Origin: Daedaleopsis sinensis
Taxonomy: Eukaryota; Basidiomycota; Agaricomycetes; Polyporales; Polyporaceae
DNA: 64,000 nt
NCBI GenBank assembly: GCA_033807695.1
Contig: CM066310.1
Coordinates: forward strand, 2,666,001-2,730,000
Direction of reading: 5' to 3'
Shown: positions 47,723 through 57,926 of the stretch, in pieces
Numbering within the stretch: the stretch's first letter is position 1
Layout: the number at the start of each line of letters is the position of its first letter
The notes under the pieces: model-generated
Databases searched by the model: none
What the model was told of the DNA's origin: nothing
Seen by the model: only the letters and a program-made list of their open reading frames with translations
Made by a program: the position numbers and the translations under genes

Positions 47723-50700
47723 GCGAAGATCGACGCCGGAGAGTTTGTGTAGGGCCTTCCAGAACTTGCTGATGAACAGCTTGTCGCGGTCGGAGACGAT
47801 GTGCAGAAGCCGTTTTCGCAGTACCAGTGTTGGAAGAAGAGAGCTGCAAAGTCCTCGGCGGAGATGTCGGAATGTGTGGGGATGAGACGGACGTCACCTC
47901 CGAGGCGGTCGGTGATAGTGGCTATGCAGTTGTATCCGTCGTCATCGGGGAGTGTGCCCACGAAGTCGATACAGATGCTGTCAAAACGAGCGTCGGGGAC
48001 GGGGAGGGGATGGAGAGGCCCGGTGGGACGTTTGGTGGAGGGTTTGTTACGTTGGCACGAGTCGCACGAGGGGATGTACAGGTTTTCGAGGTCCCGACGC
48101 ATGTTCGGCCAGTAGTAGGACGAGCGGAGCGAAGCGTACGACTTCTCGGTCCCAAAGTGCCCGAGGCTGTCGTGTGCAAGACGGTACAGTCCCTCGCGGA
48201 GGTCGTTCACGCGGGGAATGCAGAGTCGGTCGCCCACGAAGAGGAGGCCGTCGCGGACGATAATGCCGGCCATGGAAAGGCCGTCGATATCACCTGCAAG
48301 GAGAGGGGTAATAGGGTCTTTAGCAGACGTGAGGGAGGATAAGAGACGGAGACACCACTTGTCCTCGCGGTAGCCAGCGCGGATGCGCTCGAGCCACGCG
48401 GGGTCTGTAGCAACGCGCAGGGACCCGGTGTTGATCGCCGCGAATCGAAGATGTGGACCAGGAGGAGGGTGTGCGCGCATCGCGAAGGAAGCGTCGCGTA
48501 GGAGGCGGAGTGCACCAACGGCGATAACGGGGGACGAGGGTGAATTTGCCGGGATGTCGATTGGTTTGCGTCGTGACAGGGTGTCTGCGACAGAATTGTC
48601 CTCTCCGCGAATGTATGTGATGTTGTAATCGTATTGTCCTAGAAACTCTTGCCAACGTGCCTGTCGACGCGACAGGTGTCTCTGTGAACTAAAATTTTCG
48701 AGCGTGCGGTGGTCTGTGAAAACGGTGAAAGGCACACCGAGTAGATCTATCCGCCATTTCTTGAGAGCACGGACGATCGCGAGTCGTTCCTTTTCGTGAA
48801 CTGGGTAGTTGAGTTCAGCACTGGATAGCTGCGCGGACTCGAATGCGACAGGCCGAGCGGTCTCGAGTGTCTCCCCATATGAGAGGACGGCACCTGTGCA
48901 ATAATCGCTCGCGTCAGTAGACACGAAGATACGGTTATTACCAAGGTTCGAGTGGTCTATTGACGTGAGACACTCGTGACTGGTGATGAGCCGCTTAACA
49001 GCGTCGAACGCGAAGGCATGTTCTGCCGTCCATTCGAAGTTCTTCTCCGCCTCTTTCGTGGTGAGAGGGTTGAGAACGGAGGTGTGATGTGCGAGCTTTG
49101 GGAGGAAGTTCACGATGTAGTGCACCAGTCCGAGGAAGGCACGGACATCGTGTGCTGAAGTCGGAACCGGCCAGTCGAGTACGCGAGCGATCTTGGAACC
49201 GTCGGGTCGAATTCCATCCAAGGAGATGTTGTGCCCGAGGAAGTTAAGGTCTGTGCAGAAAAGAGATGTCTTTTTCAGCGAGCAGAACAACGAGTGAGAT
49301 TCGAGCGCGGTTAGGATGGTGTTAACGTTACGAATGTGTTTGGTAACGTCCGCGGACCATATGATGATGTCGTCTAGATAGACGTGGCAGATCGAGCCTA
49401 TGAACGGGCGCAGGGCGTTGTACATGCGACGTTGGTGTGTGCTCGGTGCGTTGCGGCATCCCTGGGGCATAACCGTCCATTCGTAGAGGCTGAAGGGGGT
49501 CGTCACGGCGGTGTATTTGACGTGATCGGGGTGGACCTTCGTTTGAAAGAACGAGTTAGTCATGTCTAACTTTCCCCAAATCTTACCGCGCGCGCAATCC
49601 GAAAGTATTTCTTGTATACTTGGTAGAGGATAAGCGTCGGGTATGGTGTTTGCGTTCAAGGTGCGGTAATCGTTGACCCATCTAGGCAAGGCAGTTGGGT
49701 CAGCTTTCGGTACCAAGAAGGAAGGGGAAGCATAGGGCAAAGAAGATGGACGCAAGCGACCGGCAGCGAGGTGCTGGTCAAGCAGCGTCTTCCACGCTTC
49801 ACAATATTTCTTTGGACAGTCGTAAGTTCGACGGACGATGGAGAGCTGGGCGTCTTTGAGGTGTATCTCGTGAAAAACATCGTCCGGGAGACAGTGTGTG
49901 GGAGGTATGTCTGCGGGGAACAGGTAAGCAAACTTCTTTTTCATGCGAGCATCAAGGACGGAAAGTCGCTCAGCGAAAGCGAGACGTTCGACTTGGGTTC
50001 GAACCGCGCGGATGATTGAAGGCGGAGGGAGTGCGTCGAGGTCTTCGAAGATGGCGGGTGTCCGCGTGGAGATCTCGAGGAGTTGGCGGTTGATGTCGGA
50101 GATACGAGTGCGGTGTAGGCGACGGTGTAAATCGTCGTATTCACGTTCTTGGCGACGACAATCAGCCGGTGACTGGTTGGGTTGAACGGGACGTGGCTGG
50201 CGAGAGAACAGATCACGACCGGAAGTGATGTCCCATAGGGCGTGATTTGTTACATCAACGAGGAGATTGTTGGCAGCGATGAAGTTCGTGCCGAGAATTA
50301 CAGGATAGGCTAGTGAGGGGACAATGATCGCGAGGCAGGAACGAGATGTGTAAGAACCGTCCTTCGTCGTAACCTGGAAACGACAGAACTGCTTCGCCAC
50401 CTTGTCGATCCCATCAAATGTGTCGGTGTAGTTGAATGGTTTGTGTAGTGTGTGTCGTCGAAGCGAGTGAGCATCGGCGACGTCTTGTCTAATAAGAACT
50501 GAAGGGGAACCCGTGTCCATCAGCATCTCTTCAACATCAACAGACGAGGAGGTAGGAGATGTGATGGATGCTAGCCAGACAGGCTGCGGGGACGAGATAA
50601 CGCACTCGTCCTCTGAGCTCTCACCCCCCGAGATCCAGATGGCGTCGTCGGAGTCAGTCCCCAGAGCGTTGACAGAGTGAGCCAAGACCGCGCCGACAGG

Positions 50701-50949
50701 AACGGCGTTTGACGATGTAGGAGAGGGCGAGCGAGATGTTGTGGCGTTCACAGCTGCGAAGGTCTTGCGGGACGATGAGCCGGAAGCTTTTGAGGAAGTT
50801 CCGGTGGTCGCCGTAGTCTTCGAAGAGGCATCGATGTCGGCTTGTGTGAGCGTTCGGTAAGATAACACATCAGGGAAACCGCTGGGGCAGGTGTCGCGCA
50901 AGTGCCCGGCGTTGAACTTCCAGCACTTCAGACAACCCTTGTTGGCCAT
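47662..50949 (-). pseudogene. Gypsy pol polyprotein, frame broken in integrase
   Basis: The open frame is 1095 codons. In order: a zinc knuckle at residues 5-20 (CLKCWKFNAGHLRDTC), a protease with DTG near residue 148 (LMDTGSPSVLI), reverse transcriptase (LDMTNSFFQTK, YLDDIIIW), RNase H (STDASDYCTGAVL, HEKERLAIV) and the start of integrase (HDSLGHFGTEK, CDSCQRNK, DFVGTLPDDDGY). After HWYCENG the frame shifts near 47812, and about 50 unrelated codons follow to the stop at 47662-47664. The integrase core then resumes in the frame of 46862-47722. Confidence 0.93.
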
Positions 50950-51347
50950 GAGGAGGGCACGTTCGGCGTCGGTGAGAGGCGGAACACGACCGGTAGTGCG
51001 AGTGGGGGTGGTGGTGGTGTTGTTCGAGCGCGACGAGTTGGAGAAGGGTGTGCGGTTGGACTTGGATGACTTAGGACGTTTGAAGGTGAAAAGGAATTGG
51101 GAAGCGGGAGGACGCGGGCAATGGAGATGGTGGGAGAAGCAGGACCGGAGCGTAACTCAGCTTGGCTTCCTGTGTGTTGTGGAACTTTGGGTGCACTCTC
51201 CGGAACGGCAAGAGATCCGGCGAGGATGTTGTCGTTGAGCGCGTCCGCGAGGTCAGCGGACGTGTGAGACGACAGATCCGTGATGTCGGAACCACTCGGG
51301 GTGATGTCGTAGATGGAGAGTATCGGGGCACTGGTCACGGTAGACAC
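50928..51347 (-). pseudogene. Short gag-like ORF of the gypsy element
   Basis: A 139-codon frame starts at 51347 (MSTVTSAPILSIYD) and is Ser/Pro/Thr-rich. It loses frame before the zinc knuckle at 50935, whose frame instead continues upstream through a Ser/Thr/Asn-rich stretch (50950-51080). The capsid region normally expected between start and knuckle is missing, so gag seems internally deleted. Confidence 0.6.
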
Positions 51348-51621
51348 TGGAGTTTGTCGCTGAGAGCGGCGGGACGGGTTTCGGCGAGGCTGGAACAGGG
51401 CGGGCAGAGTGTAGTGTTACTGGAGGACTGGGGTGGGCAGGAACTGGAGGGTGGGAAGGTCAACGGGCGGCGGAGCCAGCCTATATCCTACTGGGTGGGG
51501 GGGGGCGGGAGCTTCTGGAAGTCCAGAAGGGTGTTCTCGGCGCTCAACGAAGGCATCGAGAAGGGTGGAGTGTGGGTGGTTCTCGTCTGTGTGTGGCGCC
51601 TCTGAGGCGTTAAAAAAAAAG

Positions 51622-51983
51622 TGTAAGCTGGCCTGTCGGGGCCAGCGGACACTGGAACAAGCACATGAGGGCACGCAGCCAAGTAACGAGCAGAGGCTGC
51701 GTTGCGCGAGAAGAGACTAAGTACAGATACAAATGAGCACGAGAAGGGGACGTACCTGCGTTGCGCGAGAAGAGACTAAGGCGCAACGCAGGGCGTCGAA
51801 GGGAATATGTATCTAAACGAGAACCGAATACGAAAGGTCCAAACACCGTCCGTCTGTCCAATCCCGTCCGTCCGCCACTACCGTCCAATCCGCTGCGTCC
51901 GCCGTCCATCCTCTGTCCTTCACCTCTCCGCCATCCGTCCGTCACGTCGTCGTCCGAGCTGTGTCCCGTGTAACAGCGTTACA
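51622..51983 (-). repeat. 5' LTR of the gypsy element (362 bp)
   Basis: This is the partner of 46469-46830. It has an internal 33-bp repeat (TGCGTTGCGCGAGAAGAGAC, twice). Just inside the element on its low-coordinate side is a T-run on the minus strand (51612-51620). I could not match a tRNA primer-binding site with confidence. Confidence 0.95.
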
Positions 51984-51988
51984 AGGAG

Positions 51989-52254
51989 TCACCAAAACAA
52001 CTCGTCATGTGCGGTTGTCACCGCGGTTCGGGGGCGACCATGAGAAGCAAGGATCGGAGAGACCATGCGAGCGCGAGAGCGGCGGCCATACTGGTCGAGC
52101 GCGAATAACGAACGAGAGCGACGAAGGAGAACAGGCTTGAAGATAATAGGTAGCTCATAAGGCCCACGAGCAACGTGACGTGGTTGTATTTTAGGGGATG
52201 CACGCCTGCATCGTTGTATATTGACGATTCTCCCTTATCCTCCACAGGCCTCGT
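51989..52254. other. No gene recognised
   Basis: I see nothing that can be assigned between the retrotransposon and the methyltransferase-like fragment. Confidence 0.35.
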
Positions 52255-53100
52255 ATGGGACGTAGCGGGGCCGCCATCTTCATCATCCAACAGATCCAAC
52301 CGGCCTCCATCCTCCCCCGGGCAATCGCGAGAACGCCCACTGTAGAACACTCCATAACGGCAGGCACGTACCGGTTAGTGCGCTATCCGGGCTATGCGGG
52401 TCTGGTGCAGCTTGTTCTGGGCATCTTCTCGGTGCTCTCGAGCAGCAGCTGGCTCCATGTCGAGGTGGGGATGTGGGACGGGGAAGTAGGACGGTGTCAT
52501 GGACGTTGGGCGCGTAGGCCCGGTCACGGCGCTTCATATCGTCCGTTGGGCGTCAGACCCGACACACTTGCGTCCCGCGCTCTTTCTAACTGTGCATACC
52601 CTGCTGCTGATCCTCTACGCTCACTCTAGTCGATCATCAGCACTATCTCAAGGAGCGGATCGACCTACGCTCTTAAGCCAATCTAGACGACCGACAACAG
52701 CAGTGGACGGCGAGTACAGGTGGGAGGACATTTGGGTAAAGGCACAATGAAGCCGGCGGACTTGGCGGTAAGTGGTAGTACTCACTTGTGGTGATACAGA
52801 GTATCTCAAGGCGTGCAGGTGTGGGCGATGGTGTTTGGCTGGGGCACGAGGCGATGCGGGCCAGTCAGAGCACGGCATTTTGTGCAGGTGAGCAGTATCC
52901 AAGCAACCACGGGTTTTGGCTGACCGGCAAGCGGGCTATGAGGAACGCAGGATTCGCAGTCGTGCGAGTCAGTACAAATGGTATACAGTTCATACCGCCT
53001 GTGTACCTTGGGCAAGTGTCTCTTCTATGGATCAAGGTACATACGACAAAATCGGAGTGATGCCACTACATACGCGTTATGCTCACATATATTTCGCATT
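52255..53100 (+). pseudogene. Possible isoprenylcysteine methyltransferase-like fragment
   Basis: The only motif is HSITAGTYRLVRYPGYAG, followed by a hydrophobic stretch (LVQLVLGIFSVLS). It resembles the H(K/R)LVT.GPY..VRHP.YTG box of ICMT-type prenylcysteine carboxyl methyltransferases. A later exon-like piece ending near 53035 (SQYKWYTVHTACVPWA) could be the C-terminal end. The upstream membrane segments are not visible and no full gene can be built. It could also be a chance match. Confidence 0.35.
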
Positions 53101-53845
53101 CTAGCCCGACAATGAGAAGATCAGCGTGGACGAGGTGCAAAGGTACATCACGCCCGCTATCTCGAAAATGATTCAATGTGCTAAAGTACAAACAGCTTGG
53201 CCGAGTCCTTGAATACACTGTATGATATGGAGCTGAAAATGGCACGCAAAGCCATCGATTTGGGCCTACTTAGTACATGAACGATGCGATAGTACACTAT
53301 GACGCAATGATATGCTAGCGATCCTGATGGCAATCGAATGTCTAATACGTTAATTAGCCGAGGACGAACTCAGTGCCTAAGGTACGGTAAGTCGATGTCC
53401 TCGATCTTGGATTGATAGGTAATAAGGGGTAGTAAGTAAGTCTTAGTAAGTATAACGAAATGCGTGCGCGACGTAGTGATGAGAGCGGGATGGCGCTGCG
53501 GGTGGTGATGGGAGTGGGATGGGGTAACGCTCGGCTGCGGGTGATGATGCGACTTGAAGTTCAACGGTCGTCGGTCGCCATGGACATTCGATAGAGGAGA
53601 GGCAGGTTTGCGAGGCACGACACTGAGCAAGAGGCGGGGGCGAGAGGGGATGCGGGAGCGAGAGGGAGAGGAGCGCGGAGGCGGGAGGCAGCTGCAGAGG
53701 GACGAGAGCACAGGGGCAATGCGTCGCTCGGGCGCGCTGATGGGGAACAGCGCGCGCGAGAGGGGCGCTGATGGGGAACAGGGGAATGCTGATGGGGATC
53801 AGCGTGCCGGGGGCTTGCAAGTCCGAGCGGTTTAGAAACCACGGG
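53101..53845. other. No gene recognised; G-rich low-complexity stretch
   Basis: The part from 53470 to 53790 is purine-rich on the plus strand, with GGGATG, GGAGCGAGAGG and GCTGATGGGGA repeats (the last near 53738, 53769 and 53787). Frames open here are composition-driven. Confidence 0.5.
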
Positions 53846-53847
53846 AC

Positions 53848-54198
53848 TTGCAAGCCCATGTGTATAATCTACCAGAGGCCGAGGGCCGACCCCTTCTCCG
53901 CATGTATATCCTCGATGTGCATCCCTGTGCTGCGCTCTCCGGCCGAATCACAGGCTACCTGGAGCCGCCTTTCGCCAGAGACAAGATCTGCCTCGTGGAT
54001 AGAGTGGGTGAAGGCTCCACGACGACCCCATCGGATGTGTGCACGACACTCCCCTGTCGCCTCTTGTACCGGGAGTTCGTGGTTGACAGGCCTATTTGCG
54101 CTGACAAGATCTACCTCGCGGAAGATGGATTGGTGGTGTACACCTCTCCCCAGCAGAGTAGCAGCGGCTTCGGTGGCTTGTATGGGTTTTCGATCTGA
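53848..54198 (+). CDS. Hypothetical 116-aa ORF with an internal duplication
   Basis: I do not recognise the family. Two stretches are alike: around 53979-54005 (DKICLVDRV) and around 54100-54125 (DKIYLAEDG), each preceded by a short hydrophobic part, so the ORF may come from a tandem duplication of roughly 120 bp. The opposite strand is also open for 117 codons (53869-54222). There is no intron signal and no neighbour that explains it. It may be a fragment. Confidence 0.25.
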   Translation: MQAHVYNLPEAEGRPLLRMYILDVHPCAALSGRITGYLEPPFARDKICLVDRVGEGSTTTPSDVCTTLPCRLLYREFVVDRPICADKIYLAEDGLVVYTSPQQSSSGFGGLYGFSI

Positions 54199-54440
54199 TT
54201 GTGCTGTTGTCGTGAGCAACATATACGTACTATATTGCTTGCTTCAACTTGATTCTACTACTTACTAGTAGTCCTGTATCTTGTTTTTTCTCTTTCAAGT
54301 CGCGTTGTTTTGTCGCTGAACATTTGACTTCACTACAGACAATTGCGACAATGTGCCATGTATGTATATCCGATTATACGACAATGAGGTATTCTATGTG
54401 ACAGTCCAGTGATGTTCACAAGATAATCAGCGCTCAGCGC

Positions 54441-55108
54441 TCAGCACTTTACTGGAACGACAAACTCGAGGCCGTCGAGCCTCCCCAGCCAGCTGCGCCT
54501 CAGCACGTCAAACACATTGTACCCATCGTTCTCGCCGACCGAGAACGTCTCGAGGCGCGTCTCTCCCCTCCGCAGCTCCACCTCGCGGAGCAGCGCGAGC
54601 ATCCTCTCGTGCGCGCTCTGCGCCGCACGCCTCGGCCCAGCAGCGCGTACCCCCTTCGTATGTGTCTGCGCCTGCAGCCCGTGCACCTCGACCGCGACGT
54701 GCCGGAGCTTCGGCGGGAGCGCGCTCTGGAACGGGGAGAAGGTGTTCGCGGTGCGGTCACACGACGGCTCTTCCTGGGGCAGTGTGCAGCTCCTTCGCGA
54801 AGGCGGTCGCGAGTGCGATGTCCGACAGGCGGAGGTGGGCGAGATTCGGGCACGCGGCCTCGAGCGCGCCGAGCTGCAGGAGGCCGTGCGGGTTCCGGTT
54901 CCCGGAGAGGTGCAGGCGCTCGAGGCTGGGCATGGCGCCACTCGTGCGGGGGAAGGGGTAGAAGGCGTGTCAGATGGAGAGCTCGCGCAGGCGCGGGAGC
55001 GGGACGGAGAAGAGGTAACCCACAAGCGGCGGCACGGTGTACGGCCACGAGACGACGAGCGCGAGCGTTTCGAGCGTCGGGGCTGCGTAGTCGAGGATGC
55101 GCATGGCT
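54441..55108 (-). pseudogene. F-box/LRR-type protein pseudogene, 5' end lost
   Basis: Reading on the minus strand from about 55108 gives RILDYAAPTLETLALVVSW, then leucine-rich repeats (LPRLRELSI, MPSLERLHLSGN, CPNLAHLRLSDI), then a C-terminal part (PPKLRHVAVEVHG, LRRSWLGRLDGLEFVVPV) ending at 54441. This is how the LRR part of Agaricomycete F-box proteins reads (substrate adaptor of SCF ubiquitin ligases). It has an in-frame TGA at about 54973-54971 and a frameshift near 54778. The 5' part is missing where the inverted-repeat element begins (55141). Confidence 0.6.
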
Positions 55109-55177
55109 GTGTTCTTCGTAGGGTCTCAGTGACTGGCTTACAGCTGTTTCTGAAATGATTGTCATTTGAACTCCGAC

Positions 55178-55970
55178 GCCACAAGCGACTGCAGATTCGA
55201 CACGAGGAAAATCAGGAAAATCATTCAATTGCTACAGAGTCCGGCAATCCTTGTAGCGACTTGAATCTTGGCACATGCGTAGCATACGTACTGAGGAGCA
55301 TGTACAGCGAGTTTGAGACCGAAAAGTTGAGAAATGAGAGTGCAGTAGGATATCGATGTACATGTTCAAATCCATAAGGGGCACTCCAGTCTGAAGTGCT
55401 CGACATCCTTTTGATGCCACCAGCGTGCGCTGCATTCTTCCTAAGCTGTTCAATGTATAGCACACTCAAAAGCCTCTGCTTAAAGAACCTGCGGAAGTCC
55501 GCTCAATGTGAATTGTGGCCTGAGGGTATAGTATGGCGAGACATCTTGCGACTTCAAGTTGCCATGGGCCAATGCTTCAAGGCCCCACTGGACACACCAA
55601 GGGCATATGCTACGAGCTCACAGACTGTCCTTAAACCCGATACAAGTACGGCTACCCTTTCATATCATTGCCAGTCTTCCAATTGAGCATAGGAGGGAAG
55701 GAGAAGGGGAGCGAAGAGGAAGGACACACTCCGGTAGAACCCTCGTTGAACAAATAAACATGGAAAGGCGCCGACACATCTGTCCATGTGTCACTTGCAG
55801 CACTCTCATTTCTCAACTGTTCTGCCTCAAACTTGCTGTACATGCTCCTCAATACGTATTCTATGCATGTGCCAGGTTTCAGGTCGCTACAAGGATTGCC
55901 GGACTCTGTAGCAATTAAATGATTTTCTGATTTTTCTCGTGTCGAATCTGCAGTCGCTTGTGGCAGGCCA
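55178..55970. repeat. Foldback structure with ~180-bp arms
   Basis: The left arm (about 55178-55368) and right arm (about 55778-55970) are imperfect reverse complements. They share CCACAAGCGACTGCAGATTC, GTCCGGCAATCCTTGTAGCG, GAGGAGCATGTACAGC and TTGAGAAATGAGAGTGC words. The loop is about 410 bp. The left arm overlaps the left terminal repeat of the larger element. Confidence 0.75.
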
Positions 55971-57371
55971 TACTGTCGATATGATATAATGTATTCAGAG
56001 TACAAACTCTGAATACATCTAGAGACAGCCTCTCTATATGGTGCTATGGCGGCGCGTACCTCCTTTAGCTGCTCAGCGCTCTTGGCGCGCCCCGCCTTCC
56101 AGCTCGATTGGGAATATGATGTCGATCTGGATCGGTGAGCGGCTGACATCCTCTATACGGTCACTCCTCATGTCATAAACATATGAGCACATAGTAGTAG
56201 TATCCGCATCATCGTTGATATATCTATTAAACAGACACTGGTCATAGTAGAAAGTGTAGTCAAACACATACACGGTCAGCTAGCTACCATACAACATAAA
56301 TGTGCGGAATATACCAAATCGGGCGGTGAACATGTGATCGGAATGGCGCTCCGAGAGCCTACCAGCCAATCAGATGGCATATAACGGTGCACCTGAAAGC
56401 AACATAACATAACAAACCGGTTCTCCAGCTCAACCAGTGTGGATTCAAGGCTCTAAGAGTATAGACATATTGGCTTCAATGTAGGGTACCCGGTGTGATT
56501 GTTTCTATAGTCCCAAGATGTCGTACAACAGTGTCTAGTCAACCGGCTCGAAAGCTGCCCCTGATCTATAGTGAAATGTACCCTACCCTATGTGCCGGTG
56601 TATGTGGGTGATACAAACTTACCATAATCACTCCATGATATTTCCATATAATGCTTCGAGTTGCAGAATGTGTAATAGTCATGTCTACAAGTGCTGTCAA
56701 TCTCATATCGAGTGGTTATACTGGATTCGGTATGTTTTTGGCGAGCGCCAATCCCGGATCCTATGTCGACCCAAGTATTACCCAAGTATTTCGGCCCGTG
56801 TTATAGCTATTCTTCTACTATGAGTACGCTTCATAGTGTACTATTAACACTTGACGATATAGCATCAACATCTATGGTAGGTACCAGTACTACAGCCTAA
56901 TATTGAGCAGCCCCTGCACAGTACTAGTAGCCCATGCATGGTACTAACCGCGGGATTTTGACTGCACAACTTGAAGGTGACATACTGTACATGGGGCAGT
57001 ACATGTGTATATGAACACCGTGGCATTGCAGCTATGCTGGGTAGCTATACAACCAGCGGTAACCGCAGGTTGAGCGGGGACGTGATGGTCTGGGAAGAGA
57101 ACATACCCTTTAAGGCTGTGACTAATCAGTTCTACGTGCAATCGGCGCGTGAGAGTAGATTTCCAGCCTTGTCGATAAGGTTCTATGGAAGTTGCCTACA
57201 ATGGGTGAGGGCGGGATTGGTCATCTCATCCAAAAGGAGCTGGAAGAGTGCGGCGTACCTTAGAATGGCAAGAACTGCAGCAAGCGCGCGCATCTCTAAG
57301 CTAGAGTCTAGGATGGATTACGGTTTAGTTCTAGTAAGAGATAGTGATACATCACTATGCCAGGATCTGGT
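55971..57371. other. Interior of the inverted-repeat element, no gene seen
   Basis: This is AT-rich sequence with short frames only. A CATAC/GTATG-rich composition is seen, but I see no transposase or other motif. Confidence 0.5.
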
Positions 57372-57419
57372 GCTTGTGGCGTCGGAGTTCAAATGACAAT
57401 CATTTCAGAAACAGCTGTA

Positions 57420-57926
57420 CAAGCAGCAGGTTGGTTCAACCTTCCCAGCTTGTAAGCTGCTTGTGAGCTCGGCTGCCGGTGATCCGAAGCCGCAAGGTTG
57501 GGGCAAAACTTTTATTCGAACATCTGATCATTCCTCGTCCATCTGCATCGTGCCGTGATATCTACATCTTGCAGGATAGCATGAGGCGAGGCGATAGCTG
57601 CGACACACTGGAAAAGAGCCCAATTGTTGTATGTCGCGTAGACGGCCCCTGTGTATGAATGCGCAGCGTCTCCTAAAAGCAATGAAATGAGGAACAAGCG
57701 ACGGAGTCGGGCTACTGGTTTCGAGAAGTCAATGAGCATCTGAGTCTTAGTAGTTCGGCACTGATGAACAGCGAGCAGATGAACAGCGGCATATCATTCA
57801 CTGACAGTCGCTTTAGGACACAATACATCAGGCACCGGATACATCCAAACCGACCCAAACATATCTACGGAAACTATGCGGATCCGCCGTCTCCGAGCAG
57901 CTAGTAAGCTCATGACAACGAGCCCT
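57420..57926. other. No gene recognised; small reverse ORF 57512-57739
   Basis: The 75-codon minus-strand ORF (starts MLIDFSKPVARLRR) is hydrophobic in its first third and has no known motif. It may be a fragment of the gene interrupted by the neighbouring element. Confidence 0.3.

Larger units (their letters stand above)
46464..51988 (-). mobile_element. Ty3/gypsy LTR retrotransposon (chromovirus type), full length with target duplication
   Basis: The element proper is 46469-51983, flanked on both sides by the 5-bp duplication AGGAG (46464-46468 and 51984-51988). It is transcribed on the minus strand, so 51622-51983 is the 5' LTR and 46469-46830 the 3' LTR. Coding order is gag-like region, zinc knuckle, protease, reverse transcriptase, RNase H, integrase and chromodomain. 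A shift in the integrase frame and a shortened gag make it unlikely to be autonomous. Confidence 0.95.
55141..57417. mobile_element. 2.28-kb TA-flanked inverted-repeat element (Tc1/mariner-like, non-autonomous)
   Basis: The ends are perfect inverted copies of about 46 bp: 55141-55186 starts CAGCTGTTTCTGAAATG and 57372-57417 is its reverse complement. Each end is flanked by TA (55139-55140 and 57418-57419), the usual duplication of Tc1/mariner elements. The interior is AT-rich and has no transposase frame. A second inverted structure lies inside its left part (55178-55970). Confidence 0.75.

Noticed and set aside
53443..53859. 138-codon reverse ORF
   Set aside because: It lies in purine-rich low-complexity sequence with short repeats; the product is Pro/Ser/Ala-rich without a domain.
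57512..57739. Membrane-protein gene
   Set aside because: There is only one short hydrophobic stretch in a 75-codon frame, with no splice or family support.
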